NCBI GenBank assembly: GCA_947491935.1
Contig: CANLLF010000002.1
Span: 930,001 to 994,000, forward strand
DNA length: 64,000 bases
From: an uncultured Roseicyclus sp.
Lineage (GTDB): Bacteria; Pseudomonadota; Alphaproteobacteria; Rhodobacterales; Rhodobacteraceae
Direction: 5' to 3'
In this document: positions 43,070 through 51,700 of the stretch, one piece after another
Numbering within the stretch: position 1 is the first letter of the stretch
Layout of the letters: each line of letters begins with the position of its first letter
The notes under the pieces: model-generated
Told to the model about the DNA's origin: nothing
The model's input: only the letters and a program-made list of their open reading frames with translations
Databases searched by the model: none
Translations under genes and position numbers: made by a program

Positions 43070-43870
43070 ATGCGCGAAGAGATGGCGATCAGAGAGGCAA
43101 CACGCCTCAGCTCCAAACTGATCTACGAGGTCATCCGCCGTGACGGTGAAGAGGAATTGGAGCGCCCTACGCGATCACTGGTGTGGTCGGGCGTGGCGGC
43201 CGGCATCCTGATTTCGTTCTCCGTGCTGGGCGAGGCGATCTTCCGGACGTATCTGCCCGACGCGCCATGGCGATTTCTCGTTGAAAATCTTGGCTACAGC
43301 TTCGGCTTTCTGCTGGTCATCCTCGGGCGGATGCAGCTTTTCACCGAAAACACCATCACCACGATCCTGCCTCTTGTGGCTGAACGCTCGGCCCGATGCC
43401 TCGCGGCCGTGGTCCGGCTCTGGAGTATCGTGCTTGCCGCCAACATTGTCGGCGCATTCGTTGCAGCGGCATTCATGACGCAAACATCGGGGGTCGCACC
43501 CGATTTGCTGACTACTATCAACGGGCTTTCGGCCCACGCCACTGGGTTCTCCGCCACCGAAGGTTTTGTCAGGGCAATCCCGGCGGGCATTCTTGTGGCG
43601 TCAATTGTGTGGATGATGCCGAGCCAGAACGGCGGCGAGGTAACTTTGATCTTGATCTTCACATGGCTGATCGCCGCTGGCGACTTCACCCATATCATCG
43701 CCGGATCCGTGGAGATGTGGGTGCTGATCCTGCAAGGTGAGCTTGGGGCTTATCCCGCAATGTTCGGTTTTTTCGTGCCTGTATTGGCCGGCAACATCGT
43801 GGGCGGCACGGTGGTCTTTGCATTGCTGGCCTGGGGGCAGGTCAAGGACGAGGTGGAGGTAGAGGATTAG
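43070..43870 (+). CDS. Formate/nitrite transporter (FNT)-family protein, YfdC-like
   Basis: A 266-residue membrane protein with about six hydrophobic segments of the FNT fold (WSGVAAGILISFSVLGEAIF, FLLVILGRMQLFTENTITTI, WSIVLAANIVGAFVAAAFM, GNIVGGTVVFALLAWGQVKD). The LFTENTITTILP region is the central pore segment. It begins with a charged cytosolic helix (MREEMAIREATRLSSKLIYE). The YfdC-like subgroup is often found with stress genes; the ion it carries is unknown. GGA lies ahead of the ATG, and an EcfG-type promoter precedes it. Confidence 0.85.
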   Translation: MREEMAIREATRLSSKLIYEVIRRDGEEELERPTRSLVWSGVAAGILISFSVLGEAIFRTYLPDAPWRFLVENLGYSFGFLLVILGRMQLFTENTITTILPLVAERSARCLAAVVRLWSIVLAANIVGAFVAAAFMTQTSGVAPDLLTTINGLSAHATGFSATEGFVRAIPAGILVASIVWMMPSQNGGEVTLILIFTWLIAAGDFTHIIAGSVEMWVLILQGELGAYPAMFGFFVPVLAGNIVGGTVVFALLAWGQVKDEVEVED

Positions 43871-43891
43871 CGGCCGGGGCAGGATGCCAAT

Positions 43892-43917
43892 GGAACCTGC
43901 TGCTCGCCCGATGCGTT
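43892..43917 (+). promoter_or_regulatory. EcfG-type promoter of the 59-residue membrane protein gene
   Basis: GGAAC (43892-43896), 17 bases, CGTT (43914-43917), with the ATG 32 bases further on. Confidence 0.72.
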
Positions 43918-43948
43918 GACGTAGGGAATACAACGAGGAGATCTCCCC

Positions 43949-44128
43949 ATGTCTGCGCCAGACACCAATGTTGAACGTCAAGCCAGGCGGCATAAACCGT
44001 CGCTGTGGGGCATAGGTATTGCCATCGCCGTGGCAGCAATCGTAGCTGTCGTCGCGCTTCTAAGCAGCGGTGTACCCGCTGACGACCAAGCTGCGGGTGT
44101 TCCCGCTGAAACATCCGCATCGCAGTAA
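43949..44128 (+). CDS. Small single-pass membrane protein (59 residues)
   Basis: The gene starts MSAPDTNVERQARRHKPSLW, followed by one hydrophobic helix GIGIAIAVAAIVAVVALLSS and a short polar tail ending in ETSASQ. GAGGAG precedes the ATG. The basic N-terminus indicates N-in, C-out topology. I do not recognise a family. It is driven by an EcfG-type promoter and followed by a long terminator, so it is a gene of its own. It resembles the 78-residue protein at 45782 in its membrane helix (AIVAVV). Confidence 0.8.
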   Translation: MSAPDTNVERQARRHKPSLWGIGIAIAVAAIVAVVALLSSGVPADDQAAGVPAETSASQ

Positions 44129-44134
44129 CGTTGG

Positions 44135-44182
44135 CGACACGAAAAAACCCCGGTCAAGATTGACCGGGGTTTTTTCGTGTCG
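44135..44182. terminator. Long bidirectional terminator
   Basis: A 48-base perfect palindrome with 23-bp arms (44135-44157 and 44160-44182). The arms contain AAAAAACCCCGGTCAA and its complement, giving TTTTTT runs on both strands. It separates the 59-residue protein gene from the convergent Crp/Fnr gene. Confidence 0.95.
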
Positions 44183-44200
44183 CCTTGCCATATGATGCTG

Positions 44201-44929
44201 TCAGATCAGGGGCCGCCTGGCGGGACGTTCAATTTCGATCAGAGCGATTTCTTCCATCTGTTCCATGTCCCGCAGGCTGAGAATGCCATCTTCGAGCGAC
44301 AAGATCTGCTTTTCACGCAGCTTCATGAGGGTCTTGTTGGTGTGAACCAGTGACAGCCCCAGCGCGTCGGCAAGGTCTTGTTGCCGGTAGGGAAACGGGC
44401 AGCGGTCTCCGTCGGCAAGTCCGATATCAACGCACCGGGTATAGAACCGCAGAAGGCCCCAACACATCCGTTGCATGGCACTCATCTGTCCAATCGACGT
44501 CAGCGCCTCCCCAAGGAAGTGCTCTTCCATGGCGGCAAGCCACGTCAGATCGAAGGCGCGCTCGGGCTCAGATTTATACAGGTTCCACAATTCGGAGCGA
44601 TCGAAGACACACAGAACCATGGGCGTGGTTGCCTCAACCGAATGCTTCATCTCGCCCATCACGCCGGCCTGAAGGCCCAAAAAACTGCCGGGGAGTACGA
44701 AGTTCACAACCTGTCGCCGACCGTTGGGCAACAATTTGTAACGTAACCCCATACCTTTAAGTGCAGTGAACAATTGCGGGCTATTCGAGCCCTCCATGAG
44801 AAGCGGCGTACCGGGATCGACCTTCAATTCGCCGACCTTGAAACGGCGCATGAACGTCAGTTCATCGCCGGACAAAGTTTCGTATGCATCTTGTTTTCGA
44901 AGTGGGCAGTTTGCGCAGTCTGTAACCAT
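44201..44929 (-). CDS. Crp/Fnr-family transcriptional regulator
   Basis: A 242-residue regulator. The N-terminus has DCANCPLRKQDAY, two cysteines with CxxC spacing, but not the four-cysteine cluster of Fnr. The cyclic-nucleotide-like beta roll spans about 30-130 (FVLPGSFLGLQAGVMG), and the helix-turn-helix is YRQQDLADALGLSLVHTNKT. The effector is unknown; oxygen or redox is possible given the cysteines. It is divergent, 66 bases away, from a degenerate receiver gene. No EcfG-type promoter fits it (a GGAAC at 44985 has no -10 partner). Confidence 0.88.
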   Translation of the reverse strand: MVTDCANCPLRKQDAYETLSGDELTFMRRFKVGELKVDPGTPLLMEGSNSPQLFTALKGMGLRYKLLPNGRRQVVNFVLPGSFLGLQAGVMGEMKHSVEATTPMVLCVFDRSELWNLYKSEPERAFDLTWLAAMEEHFLGEALTSIGQMSAMQRMCWGLLRFYTRCVDIGLADGDRCPFPYRQQDLADALGLSLVHTNKTLMKLREKQILSLEDGILSLRDMEQMEEIALIEIERPARRPLI

Positions 44930-44995
44930 GGCTCTTTTTACTGTTGCTATGTCGTAGTTTAATGCATGGGCCGCAAAATAGTTCCAAAAGGCGCC

Positions 44996-45385
44996 ATGAC
45001 ATTGTCCCCTGACACTGCCCCCTCGCGGCCTGCACTGTCCGATGTTGCATCACGTGCGCCGTGCCTCATCATCCATTCCAACGTGTTGGTCGCCGAAGAT
45101 CTGAGCGACATTTTGAAGGGCGAGGGCGCGACAGATGTCCTGACAGGTACAGACCTGGCACAGGCCCCGCTTAGCCCCGTTCGGATCGTGTTCGTGTCCG
45201 GTTCGGCGCAGCCGATACTTGAATCGCAACAGGCCGCCCTCTGGGCAGAGCACGGCACGCCTGTGGTTTTGCTGAATAGCATCGGGGATCCGGAGCTGGC
45301 CCGGCGCGCCGGATTCCATGTATTGGAAGAGCCGTTTCGCACCGAGGATGTGACCGCGCTCCTGGGCAGTCTTCGGATTTTCTGA
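44996..45385 (+). CDS. Degenerate receiver-domain protein
   Basis: A 129-residue protein. After a 30-residue leader rich in Ser and Pro, the domain reads CLIIHSNVLVAEDLSDILKG, comparable to the first strand and helix of a receiver (as in PhyR, IIEDEGIIAMDLKSIVSD). Where the phosphoacceptor Asp belongs the sequence is VRIVFVSGSAQ, with no acidic residue, and the terminal part HVLEEPFRTEDVTALL keeps the fold. It is therefore a pseudo-receiver. I start at the ATG with AAGG ahead of it (an ATG at 44966 would add ten residues). Function is unknown; in the stress island it may act by protein binding. Confidence 0.65.
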   Translation: MTLSPDTAPSRPALSDVASRAPCLIIHSNVLVAEDLSDILKGEGATDVLTGTDLAQAPLSPVRIVFVSGSAQPILESQQAALWAEHGTPVVLLNSIGDPELARRAGFHVLEEPFRTEDVTALLGSLRIF

Positions 45386-45394
45386 ACCGATCTT

Positions 45395-45420
45395 GGAACC
45401 GAATGGTGCGACGTTGTGTT
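45395..45420 (+). promoter_or_regulatory. Probable EcfG-type promoter of the DUF1328 gene
   Basis: GGAAC (45395-45399), 17 bases, TGTT (45417-45420), one mismatch in the -10 box. It lies 31 bases before the ATG, at the same distance as the other promoters here. Confidence 0.55.
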
Positions 45421-45451
45421 GGCGATGTGTAACTGAAAAGGAGACATCACC

Positions 45452-45622
45452 ATGCTTCGCTGGGCCGTCACATTCCTCGTCATCGCCTTGATCGCCGCCT
45501 TGTTCGGCTTCGGTGGCATCGCTGGCGCATCCGCCGGGATCGCACAAATCCTGTTCTTCGTCTTTATCGCACTGTTCGTCATCTCGCTGGTGGCCCGTGC
45601 GGTGGGCGGACGGTCTTCTTAG
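45452..45622 (+). CDS. DUF1328 (YtjA-like) membrane protein
   Basis: A 56-residue protein with two hydrophobic helices, [20 protein letters not shown] and [20 protein letters not shown], joined by [10 protein letters not shown], and a short basic end. This is the entire DUF1328 family pattern. AAAAGGAG lies nine bases ahead of the ATG. Members are induced by stress in many proteobacteria; function unknown. An EcfG-like promoter and a strong terminator flank it. Confidence 0.9.
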   Translation: MLRWAVTFLVIALIAALFGFGGIAGASAGIAQILFFVFIALFVISLVARAVGGRSS

Positions 45623-45643
45623 GCACCGCGCCCAAGACGACGG

Positions 45644-45689
45644 AAAAGGGGTGATTGGTCTGACCTCGTGGCCAATCACCCCTTTTTTT
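45644..45689 (+). terminator. Rho-independent terminator after the DUF1328 gene
   Basis: A 15-bp perfect stem AAAAGGGGTGATTGG / CCAATCACCCCTTTT with a 13-base loop, then TTT. Confidence 0.93.
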
Positions 45690-45728
45690 GTGCGCTGTGC
45701 GGTGGATGAAAGAAAATCCCACTTTTTC

Positions 45729-45753
45729 GGAACTTCCGCCGCGCCGCGCCGTT
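45729..45753 (+). promoter_or_regulatory. EcfG-type promoter of the small membrane protein/csbD operon
   Basis: GGAAC (45729-45733), 16 bases, CGTT (45750-45753), an exact match, 28 bases ahead of the ATG at 45782. Confidence 0.8.
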
Positions 45754-45781
45754 GAGTGGCCAGATGAGAAGGAGATTAATG

Positions 45782-46018
45782 ATGAAAACCGGAACCATCC
45801 TCGCAATTGCAATCGCAGCCATTGTTGCTGTTGTCGGTGTGTACATGATCGACATCGATCAAACCGAAGAAGCCGCTTTGCCGGAAGTCAGCGTCGAGGG
45901 CGGTAACATGCCAGAATTTGACGCCGAAGTTGGCGAAGTGGAGATCACCGAAGAGACGGTCACCGTCCCCGGGATCGAGATCACGCCGCCCGAAGGTGAA
46001 GACGTCGCATCCAATTGA
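45782..46018 (+). CDS. Single-pass membrane protein with acidic tail (78 residues)
   Basis: One N-terminal hydrophobic helix (MKTGTILAIAIAAIVAVVGV), then a strongly acidic domain (TEEAALPEVSVEGGNMPEFD onward) with repeats of the kind V-E-V-E-I-T. Net charge is very negative. AAGGAG precedes two adjacent ATG codons at 45779 and 45782; I take the second by spacing. No family known to me. It is co-transcribed with csbD (39 bases between) under an EcfG-type promoter. Confidence 0.78.
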   Translation: MKTGTILAIAIAAIVAVVGVYMIDIDQTEEAALPEVSVEGGNMPEFDAEVGEVEITEETVTVPGIEITPPEGEDVASN

Positions 46019-46057
46019 TGTGATCCGCCAGACCGACACTCAAAAAGGAGACATATT

Positions 46058-46255
46058 ATGAACCGCGACCAAATCGAAGGCAAATGGACCGAGATCAAAG
46101 GCAAGCTGCGCGAAAGCTATGGTGAGCTGACCGATGACGATCTCGAAGCCGCCAAAGGCGACCGCGAGCAAATGGAGGGCGTCCTCCAGCAGAAGCTCGG
46201 CAAGTCCAAGGAAGAAGTTCGCGACACCGTGGACAAGATCCTCGCCAAAATCTGA
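46058..46255 (+). CDS. CsbD-family stress protein
   Basis: A 65-residue hydrophilic protein: MNRDQIEGKWTEIKGKLRES, YGELTDDDLEAAKGDREQME, then LQQKLGKSKEEVRDTVDKIL. This matches the CsbD family throughout (the N-x-x-x-I-x-G-x-W-x-x-x-K-G-K start). Function unknown; induced by general stress in Bacillus and proteobacteria. AAAAGGAG is ahead of the ATG. It is the last gene of the stress island. Confidence 0.92.
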   Translation: MNRDQIEGKWTEIKGKLRESYGELTDDDLEAAKGDREQMEGVLQQKLGKSKEEVRDTVDKILAKI

Positions 46256-46280
46256 GGCCGCCTGGCGACGAACTCAAGCA

Positions 46281-46311
46281 AAGCAGCTCCCGGACAGGGG
46301 GCTGCTTTTTT
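46281..46311 (+). terminator. Rho-independent terminator after csbD
   Basis: An 11-bp stem AAGCAGCTCCC / GGGGGCTGCTT with one G-T pair and a five-base loop, followed by TTTT. Confidence 0.88.
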
Positions 46312-46534
46312 GTGAGCGGTGGATGATTGACGGTCGATCCACAATAGAGACCTCGCAGACAGTTATGCTGTGTTTTCCCTGAAGGTTTGTAGCGTGAGCA
46401 ACTCTTGATTCTGCCAAGGCACCAATGGTGCCGAATATCGGGCACCACGAGCCATGGGATTTGGGAAAATGCCTCTTTAACAGCAGGATAAAACCATCCC
46501 TTAAGCCGGTTGACGATATCCTTAAGCTAAAGTA

Positions 46535-46549
46535 GAACAAATAGGGAAC
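46535..46549. promoter_or_regulatory. LexA (SOS) box of the imuA-imuB-dnaE2 operon
   Basis: GAAC-N7-GAAC (GAACAAATAGGGAAC), the direct-repeat LexA site of alphaproteobacteria, 23 bases before the imuA start. The rest of the 317-base gap (46256-46572) holds the csbD terminator and a GTGGAT / ATCCAC repeat near 46318-46341. Confidence 0.88.
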
Positions 46550-46572
46550 ATTAGCTAGGTTCGGTATGTTTT

Positions 46573-47250
46573 ATGGAGCCATCTCAGGTTCGGAAACGTC
46601 TGACCGGTCAGGTATATCAATCTGCTCTGGTGACACGGACTTTGTCAGAAGTTTTTCCCGCAACGGCCAGTGATGCCGCAGCAACCGGCTTCGCCCTGGC
46701 CCGGGTGTCGCGTGTGCAGGGCCCCATCCTTTGGGTCCAGGACCGGGTGTCGCGCAGGGAAACGGGGCGGCCCTGTCTTGCCGGCATTGGCACGGCCCTG
46801 CCGATCATCATGGTCTCTCTGTCCCGCGCGGCAGATGTGCTTTGGGCAATGGAGGATGGATTGCGATGCAAGGCGTTGGGCGCTGTGATCGGAGAGGTCT
46901 GGGGCGATCCACCCGCCCTCGATTTCACGGCAACCAAGCGGCTTGCCATGCGGTCCGAGGCGGCGGATGTGCCGTGTTGGCTCATTCGGCGAGCGGCGGC
47001 CCCGAACCTGAGCGCAGCGCGCGACCGTTGGCGCGTGGGCTCTCTGCCCGCCGCACCGCATCCCCACGATGCACAAGCCCCCGGGTTGCCACGCTGGTCG
47101 CTCGATCTTTTCCGTTCACGCGGATCCAAACCCGGACAATGGGTGGCCACCTATGACCGAGCGGCGGATCGTCTCGATCTCGCTGCCCCAGTTCGCGATG
47201 GAGCGCTGGCAGCGGGTGATGGAGCGGCAAGGCAACGCGCCGCCGGATGA
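46573..47250 (+). CDS. imuA: ImuA, RecA-like mutagenesis protein
   Basis: A 225-residue protein of the ImuA/SulA-like group, related to RecA but without a complete Walker A. Segments include AARVSRVQGPILWVQDRVSR-like sheets (ALARVSRVQGPILWVQ), ADVLWAMEDGLRCKALGAVI and DPPALDFTATKRLAMRSEAA. The C-terminus contains RWSLDLFRSRGSKPGQW and then overlaps imuB by nearly 100 bases in another frame. It takes part in SOS mutagenesis with ImuB and DnaE2. A LexA box lies directly upstream. Confidence 0.85.
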   Translation: MEPSQVRKRLTGQVYQSALVTRTLSEVFPATASDAAATGFALARVSRVQGPILWVQDRVSRRETGRPCLAGIGTALPIIMVSLSRAADVLWAMEDGLRCKALGAVIGEVWGDPPALDFTATKRLAMRSEAADVPCWLIRRAAAPNLSAARDRWRVGSLPAAPHPHDAQAPGLPRWSLDLFRSRGSKPGQWVATYDRAADRLDLAAPVRDGALAAGDGAARQRAAG

Positions 47251-48685
47251 TATCCCGATCGTGCTGGCGCGCGAGGGGCACCATGGGCCGGTGATCCATG
47301 CTGCCAACCGCATCGCGCGGATGAACGGCATCCACCCCGGATCACGCGTTGTGGATATGCGCGCGATCTGCCCGGAATTGCAGGTGGAATATGCCGATCT
47401 GGCCGGAAACCGGACGGCGCTGGACCGGCTGGTCCTCTGGGCGCGACGTTGGTGCCCCTGGAGTGTGCGGGACGGCGAGGATGGGTTGATCCTTGACACG
47501 ACCGGGTCAGACCACCTGTTGGGGGGAGAGGCCGCGATGTTGGTCGAAATGGAAACGCAGCTGTCTTTGCTGGGTCTCAGCGCGCAACTGGCCGTTGCCC
47601 CCACATGGGGTGCGGCCTGGGCGCTGGCGCGGTTCGGGCCGGTGCGGTCTGTGTGTGGACCGGGTGAAGTGGAGGTCAAGCTGGGGGCGCTGCCTGTCAC
47701 CGGGTTGCGGCTCAACACCGAAACCGTGCAACTCCTGCGCCGCCTGGGGCTAAAAACCATCGGCTCTGTGATGGATGTGCCGCGCCTGTCCCTGACGCGG
47801 CGTTTTGTGAAGGCGGGGATGGAGGCCAACCCGCTGATGCGTCTCGATCAGGCTTTGGGCAAACTGGCGGAACCGGTGGCGAGCGTTGAGGCCAAACCAC
47901 GCATTCGGGTGCAAAGCCGCCTGGCCGAGCCGATTTTCGACCCCACCCCCTATCTGCCTGAATTGTGTGAAACCCTCTGCAAGGTGCTGAAACAAGCGGG
48001 CCAAAGCTGTCGTCGCCTGTATCTGACAATCTACCGCACCGATGGGGAGGTGAGCCATGTGGAGGTGGCGACCTCTGCGGCAACCCGAGATCCCAATCAC
48101 CTGCATGGGCTGTTCCGGGACAAGGTCGAGCGGATCAATCCCGGTTTCGGGTTTGATCTGATCACGCTTGAGGCGGGCGGCGTGGAAGACATGCAGGAAA
48201 GCCAGAACAGGCTTGATGGCGGATCAGATAATGATTTGCACCTGACCCGGCTGGTTGACCGGCTGAGCGCAAAGTTCGGCCCCCGTGCCGTGACCCGGCC
48301 GGTCTTGCGCGAAAGCCATATCCCGGAACGGGCCGAAGGGGAGGTTACGGCCCTCACAGCCATGGCCGATACGGCGGAGGCGACAGCGAAAGAGCGCCCC
48401 TTGCGCCTGTTCGATCATCCCGAGGAGGTGAGGGTGCTTTATGCGGTGCCCGAAGGCCCGCCCGGCCAGTTCGTCTGGCGGCGGCAGACCCATCGTGTGA
48501 CGCGCTATGCCGGGCCGGAACGGATTGCGCCGGAGTGGTGGAAGGATCGACCCGGCACGCGGTTGCGAGATTATTTCAAGGTCGAAGATCAATCCGGGCA
48601 ACGCTTCTGGCTCTATCGTGAAGGGTTGCACGAAGACGGACGGGGAGGGGACCCACGCTGGTTCGTCCATGGGTGCTTCGCGTGA
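47153..48685 (+). CDS. imuB: ImuB, Y-family polymerase-like protein without catalysis
   Basis: A 510-residue protein of the Y-family polymerase fold. It starts MTERRIVSISLPQFAMERWQ, where active polymerases have a D-x-D-x-F-F pattern, so the first catalytic aspartate is absent, as in ImuB. Further blocks are MRAICPELQVEYADLAGNR, WSVRDGEDGLILDTTGSDHL and LGLKTIGSVMDVPRLSLTRR. It links DnaE2 to the beta clamp. The start at 47153 lies within imuA; coupled translation is likely. Confidence 0.9.
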   Translation: MTERRIVSISLPQFAMERWQRVMERQGNAPPDDIPIVLAREGHHGPVIHAANRIARMNGIHPGSRVVDMRAICPELQVEYADLAGNRTALDRLVLWARRWCPWSVRDGEDGLILDTTGSDHLLGGEAAMLVEMETQLSLLGLSAQLAVAPTWGAAWALARFGPVRSVCGPGEVEVKLGALPVTGLRLNTETVQLLRRLGLKTIGSVMDVPRLSLTRRFVKAGMEANPLMRLDQALGKLAEPVASVEAKPRIRVQSRLAEPIFDPTPYLPELCETLCKVLKQAGQSCRRLYLTIYRTDGEVSHVEVATSAATRDPNHLHGLFRDKVERINPGFGFDLITLEAGGVEDMQESQNRLDGGSDNDLHLTRLVDRLSAKFGPRAVTRPVLRESHIPERAEGEVTALTAMADTAEATAKERPLRLFDHPEEVRVLYAVPEGPPGQFVWRRQTHRVTRYAGPERIAPEWWKDRPGTRLRDYFKVEDQSGQRFWLYREGLHEDGRGGDPRWFVHGCFA

Positions 48686-48730
48686 TGAGATTGCAAAAGA
48701 TGCTGAGGGCAGGGCTGTGGGGTAGGTGCC

Positions 48731-51700
48731 ATGCCTGAAATGGACAACCAGCGCCCACGGCGTACGATTGAGGAGGAGGGGTTTCGCCGAAATCCCCGCG
48801 CCGATTACGTCGAGCTTGGGCTGACCACCTGTTTTTCCTTCCTGCGCGGGGCGTCGGATGCAGTGGACCTTGCCATAACGGCCAATGCTTTGGGCTATGA
48901 CAAGATCGGTTGCGCAGACCTCAACACCATGGCCGGGGTTGTGCGGTTGCATGCGGAGGCCATGAAGGCGGAGATCACCCCGGTGATCGGGTGCCGCCTG
49001 CAACTGATCACCGGCGAAGAATTCCTCGCCTATCCCAGGGATCGCGCGGCCTATGGGCGGCTGTGCACGCTGCTCTCCAAGGGTAAGATGCAAGATCCCG
49101 ACGGCGAATGGCAGGCCAAGGGGTTTTGCGACATCACGTTGGATGATTTGGCGCGGCATGGCGACGGCGTGCAGCTGATTGCGCTGCCCGGTCCGCAACT
49201 CGACCACTTTGAGGCCGGCTTTCGCCGCCTGACCCGCGCACTTCCAACGCTGAAATATATCGCAGCGAGTTATCTCTACCAAGGTGATGACCGGGCACGG
49301 ATCAACCGGCTGGACAAGCTTGCCAAGGCCTGTGGTCTTTCCATTCTGGCCACCAATGATGTGCGTTACCACGCGCCCGACCGACGGCCATTGCACGATG
49401 TGATGACCTGCATCCTGCACAAGACAACGATCCATCAGGCGGGCTTCCTGCTCAATGCCAACGCCGAGCGGCACCTGAAATCTCCTACCCAGATGGTGCA
49501 GCTCTTCGCGGAATGGCCCCATGCGATCCGCGCGACCCGCAAGGTCGCAGATGTCTGTACTTTCGACCTGGGAGAACTGGCTTACGAATACCCCAAGGAG
49601 ACGGTGCCAGAAGGACGAACGCCACAAGATTATCTGGAGGAGCTCACTTGGAACGGGGCTGCGTGGCGCTATCCGGATGGCGTCCCCGAGACACTGAAAG
49701 AGACCTTGCGCAAGGAGCTCGCGCTCATCGGCAAACTGGAAATCGCCCAATATTTCCTGACAATCCAAAGGATCGTGAATTACGCGCGTTACGAATGTAA
49801 ACCGCCGATCCTGTGTCAGGGCAGGGGGTCGGCGGCGAATTCGGCCGTTTGTTTCGTGTTGGGCATCACGGCGGTGGACCCGGCCCAGAACGACCTGCTG
49901 TTCGAACGATTCATCAGCGAGGAACGCAAGGAACCGCCCGATATCGACGTCGATTTCGAACATGAAAGGCGCGAGGAGGTGATCCAGCATATCTATGAAG
50001 AATATGGGCGCGACCGTGCCGCGCTTTGCGCCACCGTGATCCATTACCGCCCCCGCATGGCCGTACGCGAGGTGGGCAAGGTGATGGGCCTCAGCGAGGA
50101 TATCACCAGCGCCTTGGCCAAAACCATCTGGGGGTCATGGGGCCGTGAGGTGGGCGCGCGCGAAGCAGAAGAAGCAGGGATTGATCTGAACGATCCACTG
50201 ATGGCGCGCACGATCAAGCTGGCAGATCAGATGATCGGGATGCCCCGGCATTTGGGCCAGCATGTGGGTGGCTTCATCCTGACCGAGAAGAAACTGATCG
50301 AAACGGTGCCGGTGGGCAACGGTGCTATGCCTGACCGGACATTCATAGAATGGGACAAGGACGATATCGACGAATTGCGTATCTTGAAAGTGGATGTGCT
50401 GGCGTTGGGGATGCTGACCTGCATCCGCAAGGCGTTCGACCTGATCGAAGCGCATTATGGGGAAAAACTGACCCTCGCCAGCATCGAAGAGGGTGATGAA
50501 GCCACTTATGACATGCTGTGCAAAGGCGACAGCCTGGGCGTCTTTCAGGTGGAAAGCAGGGCGCAGATGAACATGCTGCCACGACTGAAACCCAAGACGT
50601 TCTATGACTTGGTCATTCAGGTCGCCATTGTCCGGCCCGGCCCGATCCAGGGTGATATGGTGCATCCTTACCTGCGCAGGCGGGCGGGGAAGGAGCCCGA
50701 GGATTATCCATCACCCGCCCCACCCCATGATCCGAATGAGCTGCGCAAGGTGCTGTCGCGGACCAAAGGTGTTCCGATCTTTCAGGAACAGGCCATGAAA
50801 CTGGCGATGGTCGCGGCAGAGTTTTCCCCCGATGAGGCAAACCAGTTGCGCAAGGCCATGGCGACGTTCCGCTCCAAAGGCACCATCGGGAAACTAGAGG
50901 ACAAGATGGTCAGCCGGATGATTAATCGCGGCTATGATCCGGAATTCGCCCATCGCTGTTTCAACCAGATCAAGGGCTTTGGCGATTACGGCTTCCCAGA
51001 AAGCCACGCGGCCAGCTTTGCGCATCTGGTCTATGTCTCAAGCTGGATCAAATGCCATTACCCGGATGTGTTCTGTGCGGCTTTGCTGAATTCCCAGCCC
51101 ATGGGGTTTTATGCTCCGGCCCAGATTGTCCGCGACGCCCGCGAACATGGGAAAATCGTGCATCCAGCGGATGTGAATTATTCCGATTGGGATAATACGC
51201 TTGAGCCCATCTCTCCCGGTGTCTTTGCGGTTCGTCTGGGGCTGCGGCAAGTGGATGGGATGCGCAAAGAGGTGGCTGAGCGCCTTGTCAAAACCCGCCA
51301 TGCCCCCTTCACCGACCTTGCGGATCTCAAGAAACGCGCGCGGGTGGATGCAGGGACAATCCGCAGGCTGGCGGCAGCGGATGCGATGCGCTCCATGGGG
51401 CTGGACCGGCGGCAGGCGCTGTGGGATGCGCGGGCGCTTCACGATGCGCCGAACCTGCCATTATTTGCGGAGAACCGCGATGAAGGGGAGGAGATCCGCT
51501 TTGACCTGCCCCAAATGCCGATCTGCGAACATGTCGTTGCGGATTATCAGACCATGCGGCTGTCCCTGAAGGCGCACCCGATGTCTTTCCTGCGAAAAAG
51601 CATGACGAAACAGGGATATGTGACAACGAAAGCCCTGGAGCAGATGCGGAATGGGCAATCGATGAAGCTCTCGGGCATCGTGCTGATCCGGCAACGCCCC

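Noticed and set aside
44964-44985. GGAAC on the minus strand as EcfG promoter for the Crp/Fnr gene
   Set aside because: No GTT occurs 16 or 17 bases downstream.
48224-50044. 606-codon open frame on the minus strand
   Set aside because: It lies antisense to imuB and dnaE2, whose products are certain by motif; high-GC codon bias leaves the opposite frame open.
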